The notes beneath the pieces were generated by a model. The model was not told the origin of the DNA. It saw only the letters and a list, made by a program, of their open reading frames with translations, and made no database searches. The translations under genes were made by a program, and so were the position numbers. A DNA stretch of 21,810 bases. It comes from Haplosporangium gracile (Eukaryota; Mortierellomycota; Mortierellomycetes; Mortierellales; Mortierellaceae). The stretch covers positions 1-21,810 of the forward strand of contig JAAAUF010000709.1 in NCBI GenBank assembly GCA_015499985.1. Direction: 5' to 3'. Positions 8,628-19,340 of the stretch are shown here, in pieces (position 1 is the stretch's first letter; every line of letters starts with the position of its first letter).

Positions 8628-10159
8628 TCAGATGCCAAAGTCACCAAGGCTGAGATCGCCGGATCCGAGGTCGATTTCGATTCGCTCAGCATTCTTGGTC
8701 TCGCGTGCCCTCTTAGCCTCTGGGTCCTCGACTTCATCGATATTGTGTCCTTCATCATCATCGTCATCGCCGTTCTCGTCATGCTGGTCATTTCCATCTT
8801 CGTCGCTGGTGTCGTGATCGTTCAAGTGCTCCTCGGATTCTTCAGCGACAGCCTTGGAAATCAGGTCGTCCTTCGATGCGGACTGGGGTAGGCGGTCGGC
8901 AGAGGAGGATGAGGGGGGTTTTGAGGATGTGAAAAGGGATGAGACGGCGCCGATTATGCTTGTCCGCTTCTCGACTGGCTTCTCTGGTGCAGGAGTAGGA
9001 GCAGCAGGAGATTCCTGGACGCCCTCTGAGAATGCGGTTGGTGGTGCACCAGAAGCAGAGACGTCACTTGTCCTGGCCTCCTTCTCCGACATACTCTCCT
9101 CCCTGTTGTGGTTTTTGTTCGCTACAACACCAGTACCAACAGCAACAACAGCAGAAGATGCGATGGCAGCGACGGCGGCAGGATCGCTAATATCCAATTG
9201 TGCAATCTCATTATTACCGGACGTACCTTCCTCCTCCTCCTGTTGTGTTCCCTTATCAGACCCCGTATTTTCGGCAAGACCGGCTTGCCTCCTGCGCAAG
9301 GTCTCGATCTGAAGGGCATTGTTCATGGCGACGAACCCTCTGCGGGCATCCTCCATGGTCCCGAACCCTGAATAAAGGCCTGTGCCCCATCCTGTGTACC
9401 GCTCTCCTTGGGTGAATTCTGTCACTGTCCCGTCGTGCGTGCTTGTCAATTGGAAGTAGTGTGTGCCCTGTTTTTGTTTTTGTCGTGTGTTTGGGAAAAG
9501 ATAAGAGAGAAAGGGGGGAAGGGAAGGGGATAGTTAGTGAAGGTCCAATAAGATGGAAGATAAGGAACATGTTAACGAAGAGATAAAAGAGGGAGAGAGG
9601 AAGCGGGCTTACGTCGATGAAACCCTTGAGGCCTGCGGGGGCGAACCATTCTAGACATGAGTTGGGTTCGAGTTTGATGATCCTTGGGGACCATGAATAT
9701 GCTATTTAATTTAACCATTAGCCAAATGGACGGGTTAAAAACAAAGTTAGGGCCGAGTCCGTTGCAGCACAAGACTCCACTCCATTCTGAACAGACTGCA
9801 AAGAGAATCAAGACTTACAGAGGGGTGCTCCACAAAAGATCCGCACTGGCAACCTCATCTTGATGCTGAGAGATTCTCCGACTACAAGTTACCATCAAAC
9901 CATAATAAGAGAGAAAAAAAGTTCTGTGAGCAAAAGTAGTAACGGAAAGAAAAAAAGTGCCAGCCGAAAAGAAGCAAGTTCTTGTATTTTTTCTCGATCG
10001 ACATGGAAGATCATGGGGAGACAAGAACATACCGGCGAGCTTGCCCTTGGCAGAGATGAACATGGGGTTCCAGTCATGGTAGCTGTCGAGGTCTGTGAGG
10101 ACGCTCCACACGTCGCTTGGGGCTGCTTGTATAGTGATGCTGGCCTTGTTTTCCTTCAT
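8628..10159 (-). CDS. SRPBCC (polyketide cyclase/START-like) domain protein with long acidic tail, 4 exons
   Basis: Exons: 10033-10159, 9819-9881, 9613-9701, 8628-9467; introns of 151, 117 and 145 bp with donors GTATGT, GTAAGT and GTAAGC. The joined frame is 1119 nt, 372 residues. Residues 1-153 form an SRPBCC fold: ASITIQAAPSDVWSVLTD, YHDWNPMFISAKGKLAVGE, then LEPNSCLEWFAP, FIDGTHYFQL, TVTEFTQGERYTG and RRGFVAMNNAL for the last helix. This order is the usual one for the polyketide-cyclase/dehydrase-2 group, whose members bind hydrophobic ligands in a closed cavity; the ligand here is unknown. Residues 154-372 are a low-complexity tail: Glu-rich, then an Ala/Val-rich stretch (AAVAAIASSAVVAVGTGVVA), Ser/Pro-rich, then strongly acidic (DENGDDDDDEGHN), ending GDLSLGDFGI. 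The tail is absent from typical family members. No signal peptide is visible. The ATG at 10159 has an A at -3 (ACAATATG) and opens directly into the first beta strand. Confidence 0.88.
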
Positions 10160-11000
10160 ATTGTGTTCTGTTGTACTAGAAGGGTGCGGGTGTTGCTGCT
10201 GTGCGGAGGAGGGCGGGCTGAGTTGGATAATTGATGCGAGTGAGATGTGCGTTTGGAGGTAGTAGAGTCGATGACGATGTGAGAAGAAGAAGGTCAATGG
10301 ATTGATTAGGTCGAAGGGTAGAATGGGTTCAAAAAGTGGGTGAGTGGAGTTGATGGATTAAAGAGTGGGAAAAAAAGAAAAAAGAACAATTGTTTGGTCA
10401 TGGTTGCACCAAGTGGCAAAAAATATATGTGTCTTGCACACTAAAGCATCCATTGATTAATATTGCCGCCCATATTAGTTTCTCATTTTCTCTTCTTATG
10501 CGAGAAAGAACCAATCTCGCCTTTTCTCATCCTCTCTTTTTCTCTCTCTTTCTCTCTCTCATAGCGTGGGCGCAAAATGAGATAAAAAGCCACGAAGACG
10601 GCAGGTCGCCTTTGGACAATGAATCCATGATACATTGAAATTCACGGAGGACTTTAATGATTTCAAGGGGACGGGGACATAAATACACCGACCATCCTGT
10701 CCTAGCGTTTCCTTCTGTCTCTGTCTCTTTCTCTCACATTCACTATTGAAATATGTCTGCTTGCGTGTCAGTCAGTGTGTTGGGCATGCGAGCGAAGAGA
10801 ATGCACAATAGATTTATTCCTGGTCGCCTCTGTTGCGTCTGCACTTTTTGACGAGAGAAGTACAAAGATGCAGGACTTAAGAGAACGTTCGCATTTTTTT
10901 TTTTTTTTATCTTTTGTGTCTTTTGTGTCTATTTGTCGGCTTTAGTTATTCTTTTCATGTGTCCTAGAAGGAGATACGCGTCAAAAAGAGAAGAGAGAGA
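10160..11000. other. Upstream region of the SRPBCC gene; start of the gene desert
   Basis: No gene seen. The region holds a hairpin with arms GCGAGA (10500-10505) and TCTCGC (10515-10520) enclosing a CCAAT box (10511-10515), then CT-rich tracts (10530-10560). On the plus strand CATAAATAC (10679-10687) and a CT-rich stretch precede an ATG at 10752 that opens a 32-codon frame; this is promoter-like but unproven. A run of 15 T ends at 10908. Confidence 0.5.
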
Positions 11001-12700
11001 AAGGATATCAGAACTGATCAAGCGTCACTTTCGAGTAGTTGTCTCACCACGCGTTTTAAAAATATTTTTTCAACGCGCTGAGTTCTATTTTTGATCATCC
11101 GTGATTTAAAGTAGTGCAACAGTTCAATTGATCTGAGGCGCGGTCTATTTTATTTCCTGTTTTTGGAGCGAAAGTCTAAAATTGAAAAAAACAAGTGTAT
11201 TCAGACACGACAATATGTATGGCGCTGCATCCGTCAAGCTCGTTGCCGCCTCACTCCCGCACCTAACTATTCTGTCGCTCTTCTACTCATCTCGACTCTC
11301 TCTTCAAAAAAGTCCAAAAATTAAAAAAAAAGATACGAGCGCCAAGGATGCAGTTGTCTATTTGGCTGATGCAAAAATAACATAGTCGAGAATGTATGTC
11401 AAGGAGCGAAGGGACGAGAGCACTGTCTGTGGTAAATTTAAATGCATGTATCTCTTTCTTTTGCAGGTTGGTAGGCTGTGGACTAGAAAAATTATTTTGT
11501 GCAGGTAAACAACAGACACAGCCAAGAGCTCTCGACATGCCGTGCGTGCTAATGTGTGAATGTGTGTGCGCGTGCTCGAGTCTAGAAGGCGACTTTTGGT
11601 AAAAAGAACTAACCTACAATAACCAGACCCTCTCATTTTCTTCATCATGCCTTCAAGTTTCAAAAAGAAGATCCAACTTTTCGGCTGTCGACCCTTTAGC
11701 TCTTATGCATGTCAGCCCTCGATACTATTTTATGGCCTTCCTATTTTCATGTTTTTCTGAAAGGACTGACCAGAGGGATATATGTTTGTGCATCTATACT
11801 ACTTTATTTCTTTCGCACGCCGTTCATATTTTTGCAATTCGAAAACATAGAAGTGTAACGGACACCATCATCCCGTGTCTGATCCCCTGATCCACAAAGC
11901 CTGGAATGGCAATTGTTCAAAGTAAAGAGAAGTGTACAAGAATGGCTAACAACTGAACCTTAATAAGTACAATGACGACTGCAAAAAAAAGGGAAGGAAA
12001 GGGCTGTCGATGAAGGTGGCAAAACAATAATAGAAGGGCTAGGACAAAGGTCGAAAAAGAGCAAACAAGAAGAAGTAGAAAACCAAACCATAGCATGACC
12101 AAGCACGGCGAAAATCAATAAACGAGGGTGCATGTTCGTCGGTTCATGAACTTTTTTTGTTAGTTAGACAGGGACAGGCAGGGTTTTCGATTTTTTTATT
12201 CTCAATTGAAAACAAGTAAATTTTCCTTGTGTAACGTGGCATTGGAATTGACAATGGAGATGGAAGGGAGGACCATGTGCCCAGTCATGCCATGGGGTCC
12301 AGTGAGAGGCAAAGAAAGAAAGCTAGAGAAAAAAAGGTGTCATTGTGTCGACTCTATTGTGTTTAGTACATCTTCACCAACCTCGAGTACACACTCAAAT
12401 GAAAAAAGAAGACACAATCAAGGGCGAGACTGCGAAAAATTTCTGATGTCAATGTAAACTGTAAGGTAAGGCGAGGACGAGGTGTAAACATAAAAGCAGG
12501 AAAAGGCAGGGTGTGGTCGGATCGTTGATCATTACTAGTGGTCGGTCGCGTAACACCAAAAAAATTGACAAATAAAATCGATAACAAGGGTTTGAACGGG
12601 AATGAAAGAAGCGTCTAAAAAGAAGTAATGAAAAAATAGAAGCCTCCAATAGGCGAAGGTTAGAACCAAAAGGGTCAAGAAAATTATTTCTGAAAATATG
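11001..12700. other. Gene desert, part 2
   Basis: No supportable gene. Seen here: an inverted repeat CGCGTT/AACGCG around an A/T palindrome (11050-11077); a short frame from ATG 11215 whose first 25 codons are less AT-rich than the surroundings; a purine-rich block at 11920-12110; the palindrome GTTCATGAAC (12142-12151). Confidence 0.6.
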
Positions 12701-14300
12701 TGGGGCGAGGTTTAGAGATCCTTCTAAGGATCCGTCTAGATGACTCACCAAGAAAAAAGACCGTTTTCGTTTCGTAATCTTCACTCGCCACAATATGACA
12801 AAGAGCTAGACTTACAATGCGCCTCCAATTGCGATTCGATTGTCTATTCTCGCCGCAGCAAAAGCAAGGTTTCAATTTATCCTAGGCTAGAGTGCACTTT
12901 CAATGGAAAAGCGCGTGAACGGTATCATGATAAACTGAGTTGGGGTCCGAGGAGAGGCTTTCCTTTAAACATTTTCTTTCTACTCTCGTCGTCTTTCCTT
13001 TTCTCTCTTGCCATCCTTTCTCTCTAGCTCTTCTTTATATGTCATGACCCATTCAGCCGCATTGACATAGGACAGGAAACAAATGACAATCAAACAGTCA
13101 TTAACCAACAACAAAAATATACATGGCAATGTCTTTGTCATCCTTTCAAGTAATGTTTGACAAACTAAAAATCATACCCGAGCGGCTAACTTACTCGACC
13201 CAAGACGCGAGTGACCAAGGCAAACCCACCCTCTGCAATCAATCGGACAGGGTAGACTGCGAAGCCCGCCCATCCACTCGCCCGCATACAAAAAAAAAAC
13301 GTTGACAGAAAGACAAAGGCATGGTCCAATTCATACAACACCTGGAAGGATGCGTCATGTGTAACACTAGATAAATAAAGACTGCCTGACTGGGGCTGCA
13401 ATTGAACAAACGCTAAAGGCCATGGAAAAGACAAAAAAAGGATAGAGGCTTTGTTTTTTCTGGGCAAACAAAAAAAAAGACATGGACCGTACTGCGGCTG
13501 CGATTTCCCGTCGTCATCAAACATATACGATGGCCTTTTTGACAACAAAGTTGATGTGGTCCGTCAGCGAGGAATGAAAAAAATGGCACCGATTTGTCAT
13601 TTCTGCCGCGGTGAAAATAAACAAAACATGCATAAACTACAAAACAGCTGAGATGAGAGCAACTGAAAAGGACCCTGTCTGTTTGTTTTGTTGCAGCTGT
13701 TGGATAATTGCCTCCAATTGAGAGTAGAAGCGTAGTTGTAATGAATGCTAAGTATGAACAGCAGAAGGTGCAATGGAAGGAAGGGATGGTAAGAGAAGGG
13801 CATAGAAGGGCAGAGAAGGGCAGAGAAGGGAAGGGAAGCAAGTGTATACCAATTGACGCTGCGCAGCTGTGTCTCTAGATAACTTCCCTCGATAACATAT
13901 GATGATACTTCAAAAATTCTAATCGTGCACAATTACAAGAACAACAACAACACCGTCATTCTCTTACATCGCTGTTCGTCGCATGTTGCGGCAATACCGC
14001 AGAAGCAAGTGTAGTAGTGTTAGCGGAATAGTTGCAATCGTGACAAATGTAGACGCGTCTCCTCGTCCCTCTCATTCCCTCTCTCTGTCTCCAAATACCC
14101 GCGTAACTGTACAGTACATTTTGTTCATCCCTCTATGTCCCTCTAGCATGCATGTTAACAAAGAGCTTGACAGCAGAGCCCAATCGATAGAAAAGTAGTG
14201 CATGTTTAGATAATTCAGTTTTTCAGTTCTTCCATTTTTTTTTCCTTCACCCATTCTAATGCCGTTTCTGTTGCGCAACTCTTCTTCAAAAACATTTCTC
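12701..14300. other. Gene desert, part 3
   Basis: No supportable gene. It holds an inverted repeat GATCCTT/AAGGATC with a two-base centre (12717-12732), the word GCCTCCAAT, seen at 12642, again near 12822 and near 13711, a GC-richer island with a donor-like GTAAGT on the minus strand (13195-13287), a 10-bp minisatellite (13791-13830) and a small hairpin TGCGG/CCGCA near 13987-14001. Confidence 0.6.
13791..13830. repeat. 10-bp minisatellite, four units
   Basis: Four consecutive 10-bp units: AAGAGAAGGG, CATAGAAGGG, CAGAGAAGGG, CAGAGAAGGG. It creates the repeated LPFSALLCPS-like wording of the antisense open frames, which argues against those frames being genes. Confidence 0.9.
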
Positions 14301-16300
14301 CGGATTATTAAGCATCATAAAACCACTTAGTCTTACCTTCGCTATTCAGCCCCGCCCGAAGGAGGTGGCAGAGTCCATCTTTCAACATGCAGTGTAAGGT
14401 TTTATCTCTGTGTGTGTAGGTGCGCAATGGTGGCAGCGCTCATATCCTTACATTTTTATTTTATTTTTGTGTTTCCGTGAATAGCCCCAGCCTGCATCTG
14501 TAATCTATTTCTCCTAGTATTTTTTGCGACAACAAAAATAATTTTCCGTGTTTCGCGAAAATTCAAAAATAACCCGCCTCCAGTGTTCTGGTGGACCTGG
14601 ATTAGGGAGGAAAGAGAGAGGAGGAAGGGTGAGGCACGGCAGTTGCACAGTCAAAAGGATTCTGACGAGCGTGGCTAAACTGAAAAGTAAGAGAGAATGG
14701 TGACCAAAAGTATGCGAGTCAACGGTACACGTATCAAGAGGGATGAGGGAAGGTCATGTCGACGAAAGAAAAAGTAATTGTCGCACATATGTGGCTGGTT
14801 GAGGACATTCAACATCTGTCGTTTGTATAGAATATTGAGGACCAAAGGAAGGGGGGATAATGATCAAAGGCCTTTAGAAAAACCAAACGCTTTTGCTGCC
14901 TACTCTCAATGCTCGTTTGCTTCATACGCCTTATGTGCTGCTAGTTTCTTCCTCATTTTCAATCAAGGTGGCAATGGCAACAACAAAGTCTATTCATAAA
15001 GCAACACACATCTAGATCTGTTGAGGCCTAGGAAGGATCTGTCTGTTAGAAAACGCGAATCTCGACTTTGCCATAGCAATCGACTCTCATCTTTTTACCT
15101 CATCTCTTAGTTCTTGCCCGATTCCGCCTCTCTCTCTCTCTCTCTCTCCAAGGAATATTCCCACCTACCTAGATAGCTCAAACACATTTCTCCTTGCCCT
15201 CACCCCTCCTTTACTCGCTCACTCGCCCATTCATAAAAAAACAAATGCGAAGCGCTACATCGCTATTTATTTTTTTGGCGGCCTGTTTTAGACAAATTGA
15301 ACTGAGACCAGACCCTCTTTTTTCATTAGAAAAAAAATGAAAGAGGGGTTATGGTTCTCTATCCCGTCCTGCTCTCTTCATATATCGCACAGGAGATGAA
15401 ATGACTTATCGTGCGGATATTGAGATGAGAGTGTTTTCTCCATCTTTCGTTCCATAGTGTTAGTGGAAAATGAAACAAAAACAACAACAACGATTGCCTT
15501 TCAACTGCTCCCCCCTCCGCTTTTTGGCGGATGAAAACAACTCATAGCGCGTTCCTTGAACTATCAGTCGCCCTGCGCTTTATTTACATTAACATGATTT
15601 TTGGCAATGGAAAATGTATCCCGCTTGTGAGGGTGTCCTAATGGTTGGTCTGACCGCCCATTCGGCAAACATGAAAACAAAAAAAGAGATATACATAATG
15701 GAACAGCTCCTTGCTTTCATCTCTGCTACTGCTCGACTTGCTCATCCTACCTATGCGCCATAGCCCGGGTGAATTTGAATCTCGTCTCTCTTTTCTCCGT
15801 GGTGAGAGGAATTGAGTAAAAATACGACCATGGTTGGTTGCTCTGCCACTTCGGATAAGGGATTATCCTTTGTGCAGCACAGCGAAAGTAAGAAGAGCAT
15901 AAAAGCTATGCGGAAGGAAAAAGGGCACCATTGAAAAAAAAAGGAGTCCGAGGCATGCAGCTATCTACTATATCTTTCGCTTTTTCATTCATCGATGGAG
16001 GTTCGGATGCAAGGAAACAAAGACAATTGAGGGCAACCCCCGATTTGAACAAACAGCGGCACCATCGCTATCATCGACGTCTTTCGCTGCGCACCCTCTT
16101 TTTTTTTTTGCTCCTCGAAAAGTCATTCACTGAAATTATTTTTGAGCTCGCACCGTTTTTTTCTGTCACACGATACACACTGTGCCCGATCCATCAACAT
16201 AAACATAATATGAACCTAAACAACAAGATGCGCACTACTTTGATATTGAATCAATCGGAGTGAAACTGAGTTACAAGGGTCATTGTTTTTTTTCTCTCTT
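14301..16300. other. Gene desert, part 4
   Basis: No supportable gene. A 44-nt exon-like island bounded by TATTCAG and GTAAGG lies at 14350-14393. A (CT)10 tract (15128-15148) is followed by the palindrome GGAATATTCC (15152-15161) and a pyrimidine-rich stretch, then an ATG at 15244 opening 31 codons. The longest plus-strand frame (15931-16263) starts at TTG and is full of homopolymer-coded residues. Confidence 0.6.
15128..15148. repeat. (CT)n microsatellite
   Basis: Ten CT units plus a final C, uninterrupted. CT tracts are common in fungal promoters and leaders; here it sits just before a GGAATATTCC palindrome. Confidence 0.9.
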
Positions 16301-18170
16301 TGCTAGGTGGAAGCGCCACATGATGAGAGGAAGCCCCACAGCTTCCATTTGTTGTATTTGCGAGTGTCAAAAGCAACAAAAAAAACCTCAAAAGGAAGAG
16401 GCATTCACTGAGAATGAAGGCAGGGCAGGGTGAAAAAAAAACGCACGTACAAAAAAAAAAGGGAAAAGCACAAGCGCTCGCACGTAAACAAATCAACAAA
16501 AAAGCGATAAACCAAAGTGAGCTAACATGGATTGAAATACAGAAACGAGAGGAGTCAGTAGGTTTCTGTCGGTCCAAAAGAGCAATGATACGCGGTAAGA
16601 TGGATCAAAGGTCCCAAGTAAGCAAGTAAGCAGGCATCGCCCAATTGGGATACATCCTCCTTCCTTCACAAAAGAAAATGAAAAGAAGTGAGGTCATACC
16701 TCATTACCAAAAAGTCAGTAACAGAGGATTGTTGATGATATGAACAAAGTAGCAAGCAAATACGAAACCAAACAAGAAGGAAAGGAAACTGTGTGAGAAA
16801 AAAAAATGAAGCGAAAAAGGGAGCAAAGCACGCGTCTAAAAAAGTCAGTCCTTTCTTCCTGATCATGCTGCGTGATCTGATTACTTTTTTTTTCCTTTTC
16901 CAATTTTTTATTAGCCACTCATTCATTTGCATGGGATATCCTGTTGTCTTTTATGAAAACACTATTCGTTTTTCATCATTTGTTTGTTGATGGCTTTATT
17001 TTACTAGCCCAAATGGTCGTTCAAAATTGGAAGGGCCAATAAAAGGGGAAATGGGAGGAGAAAGTAGGCAAGAAAGAAAAGACGCAGACACAAACGCGCT
17101 CAGTCAACTGGGAGAAAAAGGCTGAGTAACCTTGCTTGCTTTGCCTTGCTTATAATAATTAAAAAGCGCGTGTGAATCTTTTTTTACTTCTTTACTGCAG
17201 GCTTCATTGTGGTATAGGTCGATTCCCATTCACAAATTTTTCTTTGTCATTTTTCGCCTTCAATGGTGACCTACTACGCGATGATACTCTGATAAGAGGA
17301 GGTCAATGTCAATATTTTCCTTTCGGCTGGAATTCTTACCCTTTACAAACCACGACACTTTACATATGCTAGGATTGTCGCTAAAAATTCAGTAATCGAC
17401 GGGGGAAAAAACATTGACAACAAAAAAGCAAAGATGCAGTAGAGAGAGCGAGAGCGTCCCACAAAAAAAACAAGGGGTGCTCGAGTATTGCACAGAGAGA
17501 GGACGCGGTCCAAGCTCAAAAGACGAGCCCCTGATATTCGATTACCTGATTTGGACATATGAGCAAATTCGTTTTGAAGATGTGATATGAGACTGAGTCT
17601 GAGATGAGACCGGGACTAAGACTGATTCCCTTTTTTCATTTTTGGCCATATCAGCAGGGAGCAGGGTGGAGAAGGAAAGGGAAGAACGTGAAGAAAAGGC
17701 TGTGATGAAGGAGGTGGATGGATGAGCGAGGGGCACACAGCAACGTTTTTGTCAAAAAGAAAAGTCATCTTCAGAGAGCAAGAGCGGACAGACCTTTAAT
17801 CCTTGTGGGCGTAAGTGCCCATGGGGTCAGATTAGCAAGAACCCGTACCTAAAGGTGAGAATTCAGCGATGTTTTTTGGGATGAAAAAAAAGGAAAATGA
17901 AAAAGGTGCTCGGTTCGGGGTAAAGGCGATACACCATAAAAGATAAGTGATCCAGTGAGAGAGAACGGGTCTTAGGCCAAAAGAAAATAAAACTGAAATC
18001 AACAGCTAAAAAAAGGTGTTGTGCAACAACACTAAGGAAATAAAAACACACGCAGATCAGCCAGGGCCGAAGAAAAAACACCAAGAAAAAGAAGGCAAGG
18101 AGAAATAGATGTAAAGCTGGCTAGCTTGCAAGGAACCGCACTGGTATATTTTTTTTGTTCCATTTCAAGG
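16301..18170. other. Gene desert, part 5
   Basis: No supportable gene. Mostly A-rich and purine-rich on the plus strand, with many A8-A10 runs. A frame at 17172-17372 begins with GTG, so it lacks an ATG start. A small hairpin TGGGC/GCCCA around GTAAGT lies at 17806-17821. Confidence 0.6.
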
Positions 18171-19340
18171 CGTGGAGATTAGGTGGAAGGGAGCTAATGG
18201 CCGCAATCGTTGCTTCTCAGAGCCGTCCGTCGTGAACTCTACCTTTCTTCCTATGTCTAGTATCTGGACCAATGGACTAGTGAACGAGAACTCCTCCCCT
18301 CCTTCTGCACCATTCCCTCATTCCCCTTCTTCCAGACTTACTCATCCACTCCACCATCTCCTTCTGATGAGCTCCCTCTGAAGGAGAGCAGGAGGCAAAA
18401 AGTAAAATTTATTTGCCCTATTGACCACATGCCTCGCCTTGCACCTTGCGACTCACCTCGCGTAGAAAAACGCCAAAGCGCGAAAATTTATGATGCGGCA
18501 ACAAAAAAAGGACGCTGGGTCACCAAGTCGCGTCCTACAAACTTTCTCGGATTTTTTCAGCTATCTTCTCTCCTTTCCCCCATCGCTTTCCCGGTCTGCC
18601 TAAAGAACTTTATGCTTTATGCCTTATAACTTTATGCCTCTCTCTCTTCCTACTCAACAATTAACAGACGTGCATATCTCTGTTCTGTAGTAGACCGAAA
18701 TGACAGAAAGAGGCCACTGGGCGAGGTAGTTTCACACGTAGGAGATTTCGGTGCTGTAGTAGGTATATGCTCTTTAGAACCAAGGAAAAATAGAGTCGGT
18801 ATTCGGACTTTGATCCTGCATGCAGGTAAGCAGTATTTTTTATTATCTTCGCATTATCATGATCGTCTATTTCCGGGTTGATCAAGCGCGACGGGAATAG
18901 TAAAAATAGGAGAAAATGGTATGTCGCGTCGACCCAAACACATAACACAAGAAAACAAAAAGACATGACTTAAACGCGACCTTTGAAGGCCCAACAGTCA
19001 AAGGAACAATTGACCAAAGTAGGTGCTTCAAGAACCATTCTAGTCTCATACGAGAGAACATTCGGGGGGTTAGAGAGAGAGAGAGAACGCAAAGAATGAA
19101 TTATCCATTTCACGCCAACACAATTTTTTTTGGATTCTGGGTTTGGATCAAACGAACAGTACAAAAAAGGGTGCTGGTTGGTGCGTCCGTCTCATGGACA
19201 GATGGAAAATAAGAAGGGACCGAAGGGAGAGAGTGTAAGGGATGAGTTTGTGTGTGTGAGAGAGAGGGGAAAAAGGATCTAAGCACATAACACTAGTCTC
19301 AGACATTCGGATCGAGCTAAGAGTAGGGAATAGGTTGTCC
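18171..19340. other. Gene desert, part 6, with coding-like but unassigned frames
   Basis: Two neighbouring plus-strand frames have mixed, non-repetitive residue composition: one from ATG 18429 to 18629, and one without an ATG at 18630-18884. A 12-bp palindrome CCTGCATGCAGG (18815-18826) overlaps a donor-like CAG/GTAAGC. No family is recognised. A (GA)n tract lies at 19072-19086. Confidence 0.5.
19072..19086. repeat. (AG)n microsatellite
   Basis: About seven uninterrupted AG units followed by A. It is short and carries no further information. Confidence 0.85.

Noticed and set aside
8526..8891. Plus-strand open frame with a striking run of hydrophobic residues, like a membrane protein
   Set aside because: It is the antisense of the Asp/Glu-rich tail of the SRPBCC gene; GAT/GAC codons read backwards give Ile/Val. 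The sense gene has matching introns and a recognised domain.
8854..9312. 152-codon plus-strand frame
   Set aside because: Also a shadow of the SRPBCC tail, whose biased codon use leaves the opposite strand open.
12740..13027. 95-codon plus-strand frame ending in a hydrophobic stretch (tail-anchor-like)
   Set aside because: The hydrophobic end comes from a CT-rich tract, no domain is seen, and chance frames of this length are expected in 11 kb.
13413..13841. 142-codon minus-strand frame, the longest in the desert
   Set aside because: Its sequence comes from the 10-bp minisatellite and pyrimidine tracts; no domain, and only low-complexity Leu/Ser/Phe/Cys composition.
15627..15670. tRNA-like A-box wording (GTCCTAATGGTTGG)
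   Set aside because: No B-box/T-loop, no anticodon arm and no acceptor pairing follow.
15931..16263. 110-codon plus-strand frame
   Set aside because: It starts at TTG, carries poly-Lys and poly-Phe from homopolymers, and matches no family I know.
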